DNA of 64,000 nucleotides from Lepidodermella squamata. Taxonomy: Eukaryota > Gastrotricha. This document shows, in pieces, positions 32,186 through 44,141 of the stretch. Position 1 is the first letter of the stretch. Each line of letters starts with the position of its first letter. The notes under the pieces were generated by a model, which did no database searches, was not told where the DNA came from, and was given only the letters and a program-made list of their open reading frames with translations. Both the position numbers and the translations under genes were made by a program. The stretch spans positions 2,790,001-2,854,000 of the forward strand of contig JBLDXI010000007.1 of the NCBI GenBank assembly GCA_047495785.1, written 5' to 3'.

Positions 32186-33640
32186 TGTCCAGACTTTGTC
32201 GTCGTTTTTGCGCGCTCTGCATGGCAAAAAACGCGATGGTCGAAGATAACAACAACTTAACGTGGCGCATGTGGCCGGCCACACCAATAAAGGTGCTGGC
32301 GTGAGCTCGCCGGTTGCCGGCCTCCGAGGGCCCTCGTGCGGCCACCATGTTTCGCGCCTTGTATTTGCATATATAACATATAACCTCCAATATTATTATT
32401 TCAAACCCACCATCGGCGTACACGCGCATAAACACGTTTTTTTGCATATGTTGATAGGCTTCGGCACGCGCTACACGGCCCGGTGCTGCTTGACTCTGCC
32501 GCGGCCATTACGTTAGTGTTAAGCGGCCACGGCGATTAGGAAAATTGCCGTAATACAAATTATACCTAGAATTTTGTCCTTCAGCAGCTTTACATTGTTT
32601 AAACCCCGGTTATATGACGCTTATCTTGTTAAAATTAAAGTATCACGCTCTGCTTACGTGTGTTGTTTTAAGCCGGATGAAGCATAATAAAAAAATTGAC
32701 CGACATTGCGTTCGCTTTTTTGTCAAATAATGGTTTATTTTATTTCTCATGAAAAATAAAGCACTGGGAACAGATCGCGAAAATTGTAATAAATTGTCGA
32801 TCAGTTCAGGCAAATTGAAGTGTGTCGATTCGACCTCCGATTCGATATAGGCCTTGCTCGCGCATTTTGAGGTGTTATCTTTTACTCTCTCCGGAATTTC
32901 GGAAAGTTATTCACCTTTTTTCATTTCAAGGTTAGCTTCATTTCAGTGGGCGACCCTAAAATTTGGGGAGAATAAAAAACAGCCTTGCCTTTTTTGCTGG
33001 AAAAAATTTAATCATTGACTCAAATTTTTAATTCAATTTTTTCATTTGTTAGCAATTTTTTGCTTGATTTAGGTTAAACTTTGTTTTTCTTTCTGGTCAA
33101 ATCTTGGGTTCTCTCCAAGAGCGGCTTATTTTCACGGCGTGCGAAAGCTGGGATTAAGGTGACCGCTATACCGATAATATCCCTCGCTGAGCCTCGGGGA
33201 TTAGCTTCAAAGAGGTTAAAACATCAAACATTCAGCTCCTTTTGGGTTGGCACGACAAACACCATAGAAAATTAGAAAAATACCTGGATTCAAGCTTGAA
33301 CATAATAATATGCATATAAAGCAGGTTCACCTTTTTTACCGATAATTCAAATTTCTTGGAAAATCAACTCAAATGAAACCGAAGGGTTAAAATGTTCTAG
33401 AATTGTGGAGTGATATGGATTATTAGGCTCTTAAACAGTTTCAGTTGAAACCAAAAATGGTGGGAAAATTTGATTCATTTACATTCATTTTTCTCGATTT
33501 CATTGGATATTATTGTGTTATTAAAATTTCGAAAAATAAATCGCCTCAAGTTCCCAAGTCCAACGTCCTCCATCCGGAAAGGCTTCGGCTCGGAGACAAA
33601 AACGGAACAAGTATTTTGAAAAATTCATTGCCTTTTTATT
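32186..33640. other. Intergenic region, no gene seen
   Basis: The left 350 bp is GC-rich and repeatedly contains GGCC-centred words (ggccggccac, gcggccacc, gcggccacgg), as upstream of member 6 at 35235-35470. The rest is AT-rich with no coding signal. Confidence 0.4.
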
Positions 33641-33813
33641 TTTAGCGATGTTTTTTCAACACCGCCGATCTTCGATCCGAAATCTAGGCTACTCTTACAT
33701 AGTTTGGAAAACGAATCAACGTTGGTGAAATATTTCAAACGGGCTACGATAGGACTTTGAGTAAATAATGTTCTTCTCAGGCAGTGATAGCAGGGTTTGA
33801 GAATAGCGGCTGC

Positions 33814-34855
33814 TTAACCGAGGAAGGCGCCGTTGCCAACAAGGCCGGCGTTTCCGAGGAAGGCACCGTTGCCGACGAGGCCAGCGTTGCCAGCGAAGCC
33901 AGCGCGGTTGAAGCCAAGACCGTTGGCGCCGTTGACGCCGAGGAGACCAGCGTTGCCGAGGAAGGCGTTGTTGCCGAGGAAGGCACCGTTGTTGACGCCA
34001 GCGCCGAGGAAAGCGCCGTTGCCAGCGAAGCCAGCGTGGTTAAGACCGAGGCCATTGACGCCATTGACGCCAGCGAGGCCAGCGTTGCCGCCGAGGAAGG
34101 CACCGTTGCCGTAGCCATAGCCGAGGTTGGCACCTCCGAATCCGAGGTGGCCAGCGCCGAGGTTGGCAGCGCCATAGCCGAGACCAGCGCCATAGCCGAG
34201 GCCAAGACCGTTGGCACCGACGAGGCCAGCACCAAGACCGAAACCGTTGTTGGCAGCGTTGGCAGACTGGGCGGCGCCGTTGGAGGCAGCCTGGTTGAAT
34301 CCGTTGGCACCAGCGGACTGCTGGGCACCCTGTTGGCCGGCAGCGTTGGCAGCAGCCTGGTTGGCAGCAGCGGCGGCGGATCCCTGAGAGCCCTGGGCGC
34401 CTTGAGCACCACCGTGGGCGAAGCCAGTGTCGTAGTTGCCAGCGGCCTGCTCGGCACCAGCGGAGGTGCGCTCAGAGGCGGCGAGGAGGGAAGCGGCGTG
34501 GTCGTAACGACCAGCAGCCTGGTTGGCATCAGCGTGCTGGGCACCCTGGCCGAAAGCGGCAGCCTGCTGAGATCCCTGGGAACCCTGTTCGCCGAAAATG
34601 TCTTAAAAAAATCCGATTTTTCTATCGAATTTGTCTCACCTGAGCCTGGTTGGCGGCAGCAGCGTTGGCAGCAGCCTGGTGGCCGCTGGCGGCGCTGGCG
34701 GCGTTGCCAAAGTTGGCACCACCGTTGGAAGCGGCGTTGGAACCGAAGTTGGAACCGAAGTTTCCGAAGCTTCCACCGAATCCGCCGAATCCTCCGAGGG
34801 GGAGACCGGCCTGGGCGACGGCGAGAACAGCGGCGAGAACGGCGACCTTGTACAT
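33814..34855 (-). CDS. Secreted Gly/Ala-rich repeat protein, family member 6 (two exons)
   Basis: CDS is complement(join(33814..34584,34640..34855)), 328 residues; the 55-bp intron (GTGAGA to GAACAG) is in phase 0. Exon 1 encodes the signal peptide (MYKVAVLAAVLAVAQAG) and a Gly/Phe/Asn stretch. Exon 2 opens with GSQGSQQAAAFGQGAQHAD, then RYDHAASLLAASERTSAG and AAGNYDTGFAHGGAQGAQG. The C-terminal half alternates GLGYGAGLGYGAAN units with GAFLGNAGLVGNGAFLG units. It therefore combines the tail types of members 1 and 2. TATA box 74 bp and shared element 268 bp upstream. Confidence 0.85.
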
Positions 34856-34928
34856 TTTCTGGTTGATTTTACAACTTGAAAATTAAAACTACCAACGTTG
34901 AATGAAATTTAGCACTGACCATTCGCCG

Positions 34929-34936
34929 CTTTTATA
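34929..34936 (-). promoter_or_regulatory. TATA box of family member 6
   Basis: TATAAAAG in the context GGCTATAAAAGCGGCG on the minus strand, 74 bp before the ATG at 34855. Confidence 0.75.
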
Positions 34937-35122
34937 GCCTCAAACGGCATATTTAGCCTAATACACGCCGTTTCATCTCACCGCATTGGATCATTCTATA
35001 TCATTTCCACCTCAAGTCCCAACCTCGAAACTGAATCTTTCAATCATGGCACTTCCGTCTTGATATTATCATGTTAAATTTTGATAATTGGAAAAAATTT
35101 AAATTAATTGAACCGTGGCCTG

Positions 35123-35142
35123 TTTAACCGAGCTGCTACGGT
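35123..35142 (-). promoter_or_regulatory. Shared upstream element, copy 6
   Basis: Plus-strand reading TTTAACCGAGCTGCTACGGT, 268 bp before the ATG at 34855. A partial second match, AACGAGTGGCCGCACGG, lies near 35455. Confidence 0.7.
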
Positions 35143-36384
35143 AAAAAACTCGGAACGGATGATTTTTTTTCCTCTTAATTGCCAAACTCGCCGCTGCGTG
35201 TAGGAGATGCGCCCAGGGTGGTTCATGTGCATACCCGCGCTTTTAATGGCCGGCACGCTTCGTTAGATTAATCGCTGCCTTATCCACTTGTATTATGTTT
35301 TAATCTTTTTAATATACAAGTGTATTTCCCCTCTCTTGCGTCAAGTATAGTATAAACTTGACAATGGCCGGTCCATAGTTGAGGGTGATGCGGCAAAACC
35401 ATTAACAATGCCGCTCTTGTTAATACTTTGTGTTAACACTTTTTTTACGATGGCCAACGAGTGGCCGCACGGCTTTAAACAAATGACTGCTGTGAGCCGA
35501 TTATCACTATTATTTTACGCACGTGCGGATTATTGCACTGCAATTTAATTGACCGATAAAAAAATACCTGTGTTTTTTATGCCGCCTGTAGGAACCCTAA
35601 TAATCAGGTGCGAGAATTTTCTCATAAAATTAAAAGACGGGGGCCCGTTGGCAGGTGAAATCCGCCAAGGTGTCAACCAGTTTAAAATAATTACAGAATC
35701 ATCAACGTTGAGACAAGAAAAAGTCCGAGAGCGATAGGATGCTCACTTGATGAGTGCAAATTCTGAAAATTTGCGCTGTGAACATGAGTGCAGAAAGTTC
35801 ACAAATATTTGGGGTCACGTGACTGCGCGAGGTTCAAAATCATGTAATAAATACTCTGCATTTTGCATTTTTCATTCAAATTTTTAAGGTGGCCTTTTTC
35901 AAGCTGGAACAAAACTCCATTCAGCAGAAAAAACGTCATTAAAATTAGCGTTTTCTTTATTTCAAATGTGATTTTATAAAACAATAATTCTTTCCGTACA
36001 TACATTAAAACATTTCTTTACATTGTGTACCTGTTGATATTGTTCAAATTAAAGCCCTGTCTACACCTGGCCAAGTAAAAGCGCGGATTGAAATTTGTAC
36101 AAGAATTTCGAAGCCTGCTTCGGTGAATGAAGTGAAAATTTATAACAGAAAATTTCACCAGCTGAAACGATATGATAGAAACTCAACATGAGATGCCGAT
36201 CGGACGAACACGTGACAAAATTTCCAATAAATAAAATAACAATAATTATTCGATAAAAGCAACAATTAATTTTACACGATTTATAATTATCTATTTTCGT
36301 GCGAAGACGGGTTTTTTTGCTAAAAAGCTGTGTGAAATTTGTGTATTTTGAGATGAAAAACACAGTGGTGATGGTGCATTGTGG
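35143..36384. other. Intergenic region, no gene seen
   Basis: AT-rich sequence between the cluster and the 3' end of the fascin gene. No coding region found. Confidence 0.45.
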
Positions 36385-39300
36385 TTACATTTCCCATAGC
36401 GACGCGTCGTTGACGTCCTTGCCGCGGGCGAACACGACGCCGCTCTGTTCGCCGACTAGATAGAGCAGGCCGGCGCCGTCGCCCGACGGCGCGTTCTCGG
36501 CGTGCCGGATGGCTGCGCGCCCGCTGCGCCGCAGTTCGAAACGGAAGCAAGAAGCAGCGGCAACGTCATCACAATCAGCAACTACCGACAGCTCACCGTC
36601 GACAACTCGCCAGAACTTGCCATTCATCGCTTAATTAAAAAAATACCAATTTTTAATTTATTTAATTCAAATCCTGTATCAATTTTTTCTATTTTTCAGG
36701 CTGTTCAATTTTTCTAGACATTTTTCAGTTTTTGTCAAGTTTTTTGGTCAAGCTTTGTTTATCTCCAGTAGTTGCTGCTTTTTTCTAGCAATAAAACGGA
36801 TTAAATTATTATATCTACGGTGCGCAAAAGCTGTAAAAGTCGAAAGGAGATGACCATGAAATCCCTCGACGTCAGCCACGAGGATTAGAGGAAAAGAGGT
36901 TAAAACAATAAGGGCAAAATTCCAATCCTGGAAAGCACCTAACACCATAAAAAATAGTGCGGCGAAAGCAGGAAATTTTGAAAAAAATTTTAAAAAATTA
37001 AAAAAAAATCGAATAAAAAAATGAAAATTTCTAAAAAAATAATTTCGAGACAATTTCGAGGTTAAAAAGTCGATGAAATTTTGCTATCTTATAGGAAATT
37101 AAATTGTCAACATTTCTAATATTCCTTCATCAAAGAGCTGAAGTAAAGCTAAAAATGTGGCATACCTTTAATTTTGTACGTTCCAAGTGAATGTTGGACG
37201 AGTTCGAAGACGTCGTGAACAACTCGCGAGCAGTCGAGTCGATTGGCGATGCCCTTGGACGAGACAGCGGCACTGCCTATGCCGATGAAGCCGTAGATGC
37301 CTCGAAAGACGGTCAACGGCCGGTTGACAATGTCGACGTAGAACTTTTCGCGATCAGTCAACGCCGTTTGCGCGTTTGTCGTCGCCTGCAGCGCGCCCGT
37401 CGGATTCGCCTTCACGTAGCACCCGTTCGAAACTGATTTGAAGGTAACAGCCCCGGTCGACGCGTGCCACGTCGCCTCAAACAACGCATCTCCACTTGTT
37501 TTATCGTCACAGGCCGCTGTAACCCCGGTTGATTTCGCTCCCTTAGCGTTAATTTGCCAGTACTTGCCCTTGGCGCCTAGTAGGGTCCAGTGACTATCGC
37601 GATTTATTTCGACCTGGAAAACTTCGTTGTTAGAATACGGCGTGAAATCTGGCGGTGAATCTTCGTCTGGCTCGAGTTTATGTTGATTCGCGCTAACGTC
37701 CATTCCTTGTTTAATCGAGACATATTTCCCATTGCCGCAGTTAGTTAGCGTGACTTGGGGATGTGCCTCGCAGATTTCGAACAGTTCGTCCTTTGTGATG
37801 GCCTTGCGGATGGAGGATCGTAGCATGCCGACGCCTGATGCGCAGAGGCATGAGCCGACAGCGTCGCGAAATACGACGCCGCTTAATTGCTGGAGGCCGA
37901 CGCAGGTTTTGAACTCGAGCGAAAACAGCGTGTCACGTGACAAACACGGCACAAGGCTGCCATCTCTGCGTTTAATTGAATTAATCAAAGAAAATTTATA
38001 AAAAAATATTTTTTTGTTTTAAAAACCTAAAAATTACAACTTCATCACATTCGGTGCATTTTTCACCAGAAAATATTGCTAGTTATTTGAAAAAATAGAG
38101 GTGATCTTCAAGCAAATTAAAATCCAAAATTTGGCTCCAAATTTTAAATTATGATGGAATATATCGATTTTATAAACTATTAGTCCTACTTTCCCAATTT
38201 TTACCTTGATTTGTTTATATTACTGTTAGGAATTTACTCCTCATTTTTCTTATTTTCGGCGTGTTTTCGTTTCGGGTAACATTTTTCCGTAATTTTCGCA
38301 TATATTGGATTTCAGAAATTCTAGATTTATTTATTGATTCATTCTTCAAAGGAAAATTTTCTAAATTTCTTAATTTAATTTCTTTCATAAGAAACATTTT
38401 CTTCGAGTTTCAGCCTTCAGCCTTCAGTTTTACTCCGTCCTCTATTGCGTTATAATATTACGGCTCTTCATTCACTTCAAAAAAAACAGCTTGTGACAAC
38501 TCCTCCTTGAGTTTTCCGGCCCGAAGCGTTAAAATGATCGATTTTCTCTAGACCCTAATTTCATCCTCAACTTCCAACCTTAGCAGTATCCTTAACAAGT
38601 TTCCCTGGATTTTTTAGTTTGATATTCGGCATTTGAAAAATTTGAAAAATTCCCGTTGCTGCATCACTTGTCGCCGCTAAATTTGTTATTTCATCAACAT
38701 ACCTGTGCAAATATTTGTTATTAGCCGCCGATCGAATGGCGTACTTGCCGTCGTAGAACTCGAGCAGAAGAATCGGTTTCTGGCCCCACGGTATAACATC
38801 CGTGCATAGAAACGCATCGCCATCGTTGTTCAGCGTCGCGTAACGGCATCCTCGCCCGAAATTTTTCAAATGCACCATAGGCGTAGCACTCAACTGAGCA
38901 TGCCACAGCTCACTGTCGCCCACCGCCGCCGTTCGATCCACCTTACACTGAACAGTATCCGGCATCTCCTCCTGGTGTTTACTCCCAGCTTTTTGCTGCG
39001 GTTGCCATACCCCAAGATAGCACCCACTCGCGACATTTCGAATCGCCCATCGTCCGACTGTGAATGAAGAAGGCGACGAGGAGGCTGAGTTAGAATCTGG
39101 ACTAGATTCCCCGTCTTCGCCAGCTGGCGGGGCCCGTTCGAATTCGATGACGAACTGCGTTTCCGGGGTGCGTTCGCTCGAGTCGCAAGTGACGATGCCC
39201 TTCGCCGTGGCGGATAAATAGCAGCCGCTCGCTGATTTGAGGTACACAATATCACTTGGGCCGCCGTTTGGCGACGGTTCCGAACACTCGAGGGTCCATT

Positions 39301-40491
39301 GTTGGCGCTGCTTCAACGCTGTTCCAAGTACGTTTAATCGATTATTGAACTTTTCGGCAGTCTGAAATGGACAAAAAGGAATAAAGCAAAATATCTAAAA
39401 AAAAATTTAAAAAATTTAAAAAAAAACCCAAAGTTCGAACTTTAGAGTTTTTAGGCTGGGATAGTAAAAAAAAATAAAATCCTGGTTATTATCAAACGAC
39501 GCAGATTTGACCAAAACGAAGCAAGATTAGCCAGAATCCTATACCTAACCATTTTTTCATTTTTTTGAGGCAGAACTTTCACTGTCCAACATAGAAATAG
39601 AAGTCGAATCTTAGCTGAATGATATTTCAGCGGAACAGCTTAAAAATCCATCTTATCGATCAATAAATCAATGTCGAGAAATGCCAAGCTTGGGTAAGTT
39701 ATTTCAGGGTTAAACTAAGTCTTATTTCATCGAAATGAAAACAAGTTTATTCAATTTAAAAAAAAGTTAAAAATGATCTAGAAAAAACTGAAAGAGCAGA
39801 AAAAACATGGAGAAAAAATTCAATGCATTAAAAATATGAAGTCTTACTTTAAGCGGCACCGAATCTCGAATCTTCAAATCGCTCGGAAATGATTTTTTCC
39901 CAATTTTTACAAATTTCATGAATAATCCTTAGTAAATCGAAAAAAATTACTATCAAATTCCTTACGAAGAATTTGAACAAAATTAGCTTGACGCCGCTAT
40001 AATTTTCCGAAATTAACCCAGAATTCGATTTGAAAATTACAAACCAGGTAGCGACCAGTCATTGAATTGCAGAAGCCGACTTTAAGCGACAGTGGTTCAC
40101 TGGGCAGTTGTTGTTGAAGCTTAGCTTGGGCCTTGGCCTGAACCTCGCTAAGGCGTCGGCCTGAATTCGGCCGGCTGTTGTTCGCCGAGCCGTTGCCATT
40201 CGACTCCTTTGAGCCATTGCTACTGCTCTCGAACGCGTAGTTCTCCGGTTTATTGTCACCATTCACCATGGTTGGCGAGACTGGTTCGGTCGGGGTAGTC
40301 GGCGAGAGTGGCGCTGGCGATGATGTGTCACCTTGTCCATTAGCCACCGACGCAGCGTCGCCATTTTCTGAATTAATTGACGACGCCTGCTCGATAACTG
40401 TTAGCTCAGCACTGGCGGCGGACACGTGCGGGTTGCCATCGCTATCCTGTGTCGTCTCCATTTTTATCTTGGCAAAGCCTATTAGGCGCAT
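36385..40491 (-). CDS. FSCN: Fascin actin-bundling protein (four exons)
   Basis: CDS is complement(join(36385..36629,37166..37965,38703..39361,40045..40491)), 716 residues; all phases agree. A Ser/Asn/Pro-rich N-terminal extension of about 130 residues precedes the first trefoil (GFCNSMTGRYLTAEKF, QQWTLECSEP). Trefoil 2 follows (CRYATLNNDGDAFLCTDVIP, YAIRSAANNKYLHR). Trefoil 3 has KYVSIKQGMDVSANQ and NREKFYVDIVNRPL-type strands, and trefoil 4 has RPLTVFRGIYGFIGIGS. It ends DASLWEM, like the SLWEY end of vertebrate fascin. Fascin cross-links actin into parallel bundles of filopodia and sensory bristles. By eye, the position of human Ser39 (SSLKKKQ) reads TALKQRQ, so the protein-kinase-C site seems absent. 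It is about 220 residues longer than human fascin, through the N-terminus and acidic/Ser inserts. A second ATG at 40461 is also possible. Confidence 0.93.
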
Positions 40492-42851
40492 GATTGATCA
40501 GTTGAAAAAGCAAATAGGTATGAGGCGAAACAAAAATTATTACACTATCTGCATTTTTGTTGCTAGTGTATCATGTTATTTGTTCCAGCGAAACAATAAC
40601 AATAACAACAAGACGAGATGACAACGAGGCGTAAAAGCAGCGGCCAACGCCTGTTTACGCCTCGCGCGGTCGAAAGGTCTCGCTTTATTACGCGCGCGCG
40701 CTCATTATTTTACTACAGCCCCTGATATGTGTATGCAAATCGAACAGTGGCGCCGCCGCGCGGTCATCGAAACGCTCCTTTTCCGCTTAATTTAACATAT
40801 GCTGGCCGCGAATGACAGCAGGCGTAAATAAAACTAGTCAACTGCAGTATTAATTACACAAAAGGTCGCCATGGCGTTCCGACGGCGCATCGAACAATTT
40901 TGATGGCAAATCTATGCAAATTTTTCGGCCTGCAATAAATATTACTCAGCTAAAAAATATATTACTGCAGAAAAGTACTTGCATCCGTAAAAAAATTGCG
41001 TGACCTGTTTTGAAGGCATCATAAAAAAAACCTATAACCATCTTTTTTCAAACAAAAAAAATGCAAATAATCTAAAGGTGACGAAATAGGTATGATGGTA
41101 TGATGAGTGACCACAAAAGTCAAACAAGGCACTAGATAGTTCTTACTTTTATCGCGTAGCGGTATAACAAGCTGTATGTTTAGAAATGTCCCGTCTATTG
41201 GCTCGCGATTATTATGATGTAAAGGACCAGCGGTGAGAGTATAGGTATATAGCAAGTAGCGACAAAAGCCAAGTTTTTATGATGCTTTGGCACACGTGTT
41301 CGTTCTTCTGCTATATTAATGTGTAATCAAACAAAGCCGAGAATGTGAAGACCACTATCACGGTGGTCGCGTAGTATAAGAAGACAACCTGCTGCTTCTG
41401 AAGCGCGCGGTTTTCGAACAAGTATAGCCAATGGTCCAATTAGAAATGCTCTGGCTATCACTACGTCGAAAGCGCATCAAATAATAATAATAAACGCGGA
41501 TGAGAAGTTCCTGCTTTATAAGACAGTTTGCCTATCATCAGTTTACCTGTACCGCGTTTCAAAAAAAAGGCGCAGTCTACGTAACATTCAATATAAGCAT
41601 CGTTTTTTTCTTTTAAACGCGCTCGCAATCATCGTTATACTCTTTCTGCTATAAACGATGGATACAAGAAATATGCAACTATATAACTAGCTGTAACGAA
41701 GATGTGATTCGTTATTCAGAAACCGCAGTTCTTCAGTGCGCCTTTTTTTACCCGCCCAGAGGAACAGGAAAAAATGTATTCACACCTCTCCTCCGGCGTA
41801 ATGAGTTGGTTTACAAAAAACAATCCCCGCAGGTCTGCAGGGATTAACGAGCGGGCAGAAATGATAATATCGATGGTTTACAAATACACCGCTTTTTACG
41901 CTGGTACACCTATTCGCGCTGCTCTAAGCGTAAGAAGAAGCGGGAAAGCACTAAAATTCATACCCACGCATTGACCACAAGCATTACAACATACGATTTG
42001 AAAGGCCATACGAAGTGATAATAAAATTGATGATTTTTATGTAGTTCCGGCGTAACTTACCGCCTCCATAAACTCCCGGCTGGATTCGCAGGTCTTGTTG
42101 TTCGTAGTAAGTTGCACCTAAATATTGGTGCCATAATTATGATAATAAAGCGATTTTTTGCATAAATAATATATCATAATATACAAATAACTCTGTACAC
42201 TGGTGCAATCACTATTTTTATACGCATTGGTGGCAAAATATACATCATTTTTGATAAGGGGAATCTCACCTCCACGCCGGAATGAAAAACAATCGCAAAA
42301 CAGCATTTGTTTATTGCGGCCAGAAATCTCGATCAGAGCGAGCAGCAAGTGATCATCAGAGCCAACGTCAACAAATAAAACATTACATTGCTGAATTTGA
42401 ATCTGGCGAGTTCACTATTCTAGAATGAAATTATTATTTTGATATTACTTTACGCTGTTATTATCTGATTTGTACTGCGTAATGTAGCCGGCAGTTTACA
42501 ACACCCAAGAGACTCATTGCATAGCAACTGTAGAAAAGGCATTCACATTGCTTCGGAAAATATAATGCCTACCTGGGTTCCAATCATTGTCTTGTTGATG
42601 CCGAGAATGAGGCAGCTTTTCCAGAGCCGCAGCGCCCAAGTTTTTATTCATAGGGAATAAATTTTGATAACTTCAATATATTTATTTGTATTGCTTACAA
42701 TTTTTTCAGAAGCAGTTTTTGTCGCACCTTAGTGACACCATATTGACCATATTGCGGATCCAGCGCAATTTTTCTACGAATTAAACCTCTCGATTCTTAC
42801 GGTCATGCCGGTAATATATCTGTTATTTATTTTCAAGGAGTTCTCCTTTTA
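40492..42851. other. Intergenic region, no gene seen
   Basis: About 2.4 kb upstream of the fascin gene. Short frames on both strands (for example 41774-41974) have no recognisable character. Confidence 0.45.
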
Positions 42852-42872
42852 GAAATCAAAATTGTAAACTAA

Positions 42873-43656
42873 ATGTCGGATCAAGAAGTCATTCGTGAAG
42901 GTGGTTATTGATTCTATTGCTATGATTAACTCCAGATTAATTCCGCGACGTCATCATTGTGCAGGAAAGTGGCGCTACCTTCAGCAATTGATCAAGTACA
43001 ATTAAAAATGAGCTGAAAATCAGCACAATTTTCAGAAGCGTTAAGTTATAACAAGGTATGTACATCTACCAAGTATACCAAGCTCGGCATAATTTGTAAG
43101 GACGTGTTTTTCCTCGGCATGCGGTCTATCTGGAAAGTAATCTGAAACTCGAAGACATCTAAAAATCGATATCCGACCAGCTCCGATGGTATTAATTCAG
43201 TCAGTTTTAGAACTATAGAGTTAACTTCAGCTGATGACCTCAAACTGCAGCCGCAGCCGGATAATCGGCTTAATAAGGCAGTTGTCTTGGGGCCCGATGA
43301 AAATGTTGACACTTCAGATAAAAACCATCAAAGGACCAGAGGGGGGCCGGTCAGCATATTTAAGGGCCCGTGGTAAATTTATGGAGTCATGATCCGGCAT
43401 TGACTGCAACGACCGGTGCCAGTTCTCTGTCAGGCCCGAGGCTGACGCAGGCCTACGGCTTACCTGTGGTTTCATAATCACAGAACGAAACAGAAAATAT
43501 GATATTGGTGCGTATAACTGTTGCTTGAACCTTGCTCATGGCTTCGCGACCAGTGACTCTCTGTTAACACTCGAGGTTGCGTCGACTGATCAAAATAACC
43601 TGGAAAAAGAAAAAGCGATCATCAAGTGGCCAGAAATGTTTGAAAAGGAGCTTTGA
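42873..43656 (+). other. Possible degenerate multi-exon gene with Ig-like segment
   Basis: An ATG at 42873 starts MSDQEVIRE and can splice at 42900/42965 to GKWRYLQQLIK. Downstream, an open stretch with splice-like ends gives SFRTIELTSADDLKLQPQPD. A last frame at about 43393-43656 contains DIGAYNCCLNLAHGFATSD, then LLTLEV, which fits the end of an I-set Ig domain (D.G.Y.C...G...L.V). I could not join the pieces into one clean frame, and the distance between the two Ig cysteines looks too short. It may be a pseudogene, a fast-evolving gene with missed introns, or chance. Confidence 0.22.
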
Positions 43657-44141
43657 CTGTTTCCGCAAGTCAAAAAAGCATGCAAGCAAATATTCATTAA
43701 TTATGCATTCCTACGTTTATAAATTAATTTTAATTTTGCTTTAGTAGTGAATTTAGCGTTTTGAGTTTGGCCTTGAACGGTGACCTGTTAAAATCAGAAT
43801 TTAAAATGTTACTCCCGCGTGTTCGCGCCCCATCGCGGAGAATCTCTATTAGGACCTAGGAAGTTAGTTACTGGCTTAACGCCAGGACGCCAGGATCCGT
43901 GACCACTGCGTCCTGCGTCCAATGTGTCTAATCAGATTTTAGATGTCCTGCTAATTAAAGTTACTGAAACTGATCTAATCTGTTATTTTCGAATCTTCCC
44001 TCGTTGCCTGTTTAAGTTACGTGATATGAAACAGTGCTCACGAAGAAGTCTGATTGGTTCTTTTCGGATTTTTTCAGTGCTAACATGCTAAATGTGAAAC
44101 ATTTGTTGCCTTTAGTCTCGAATTAGGCTTTTGGCTCATGA

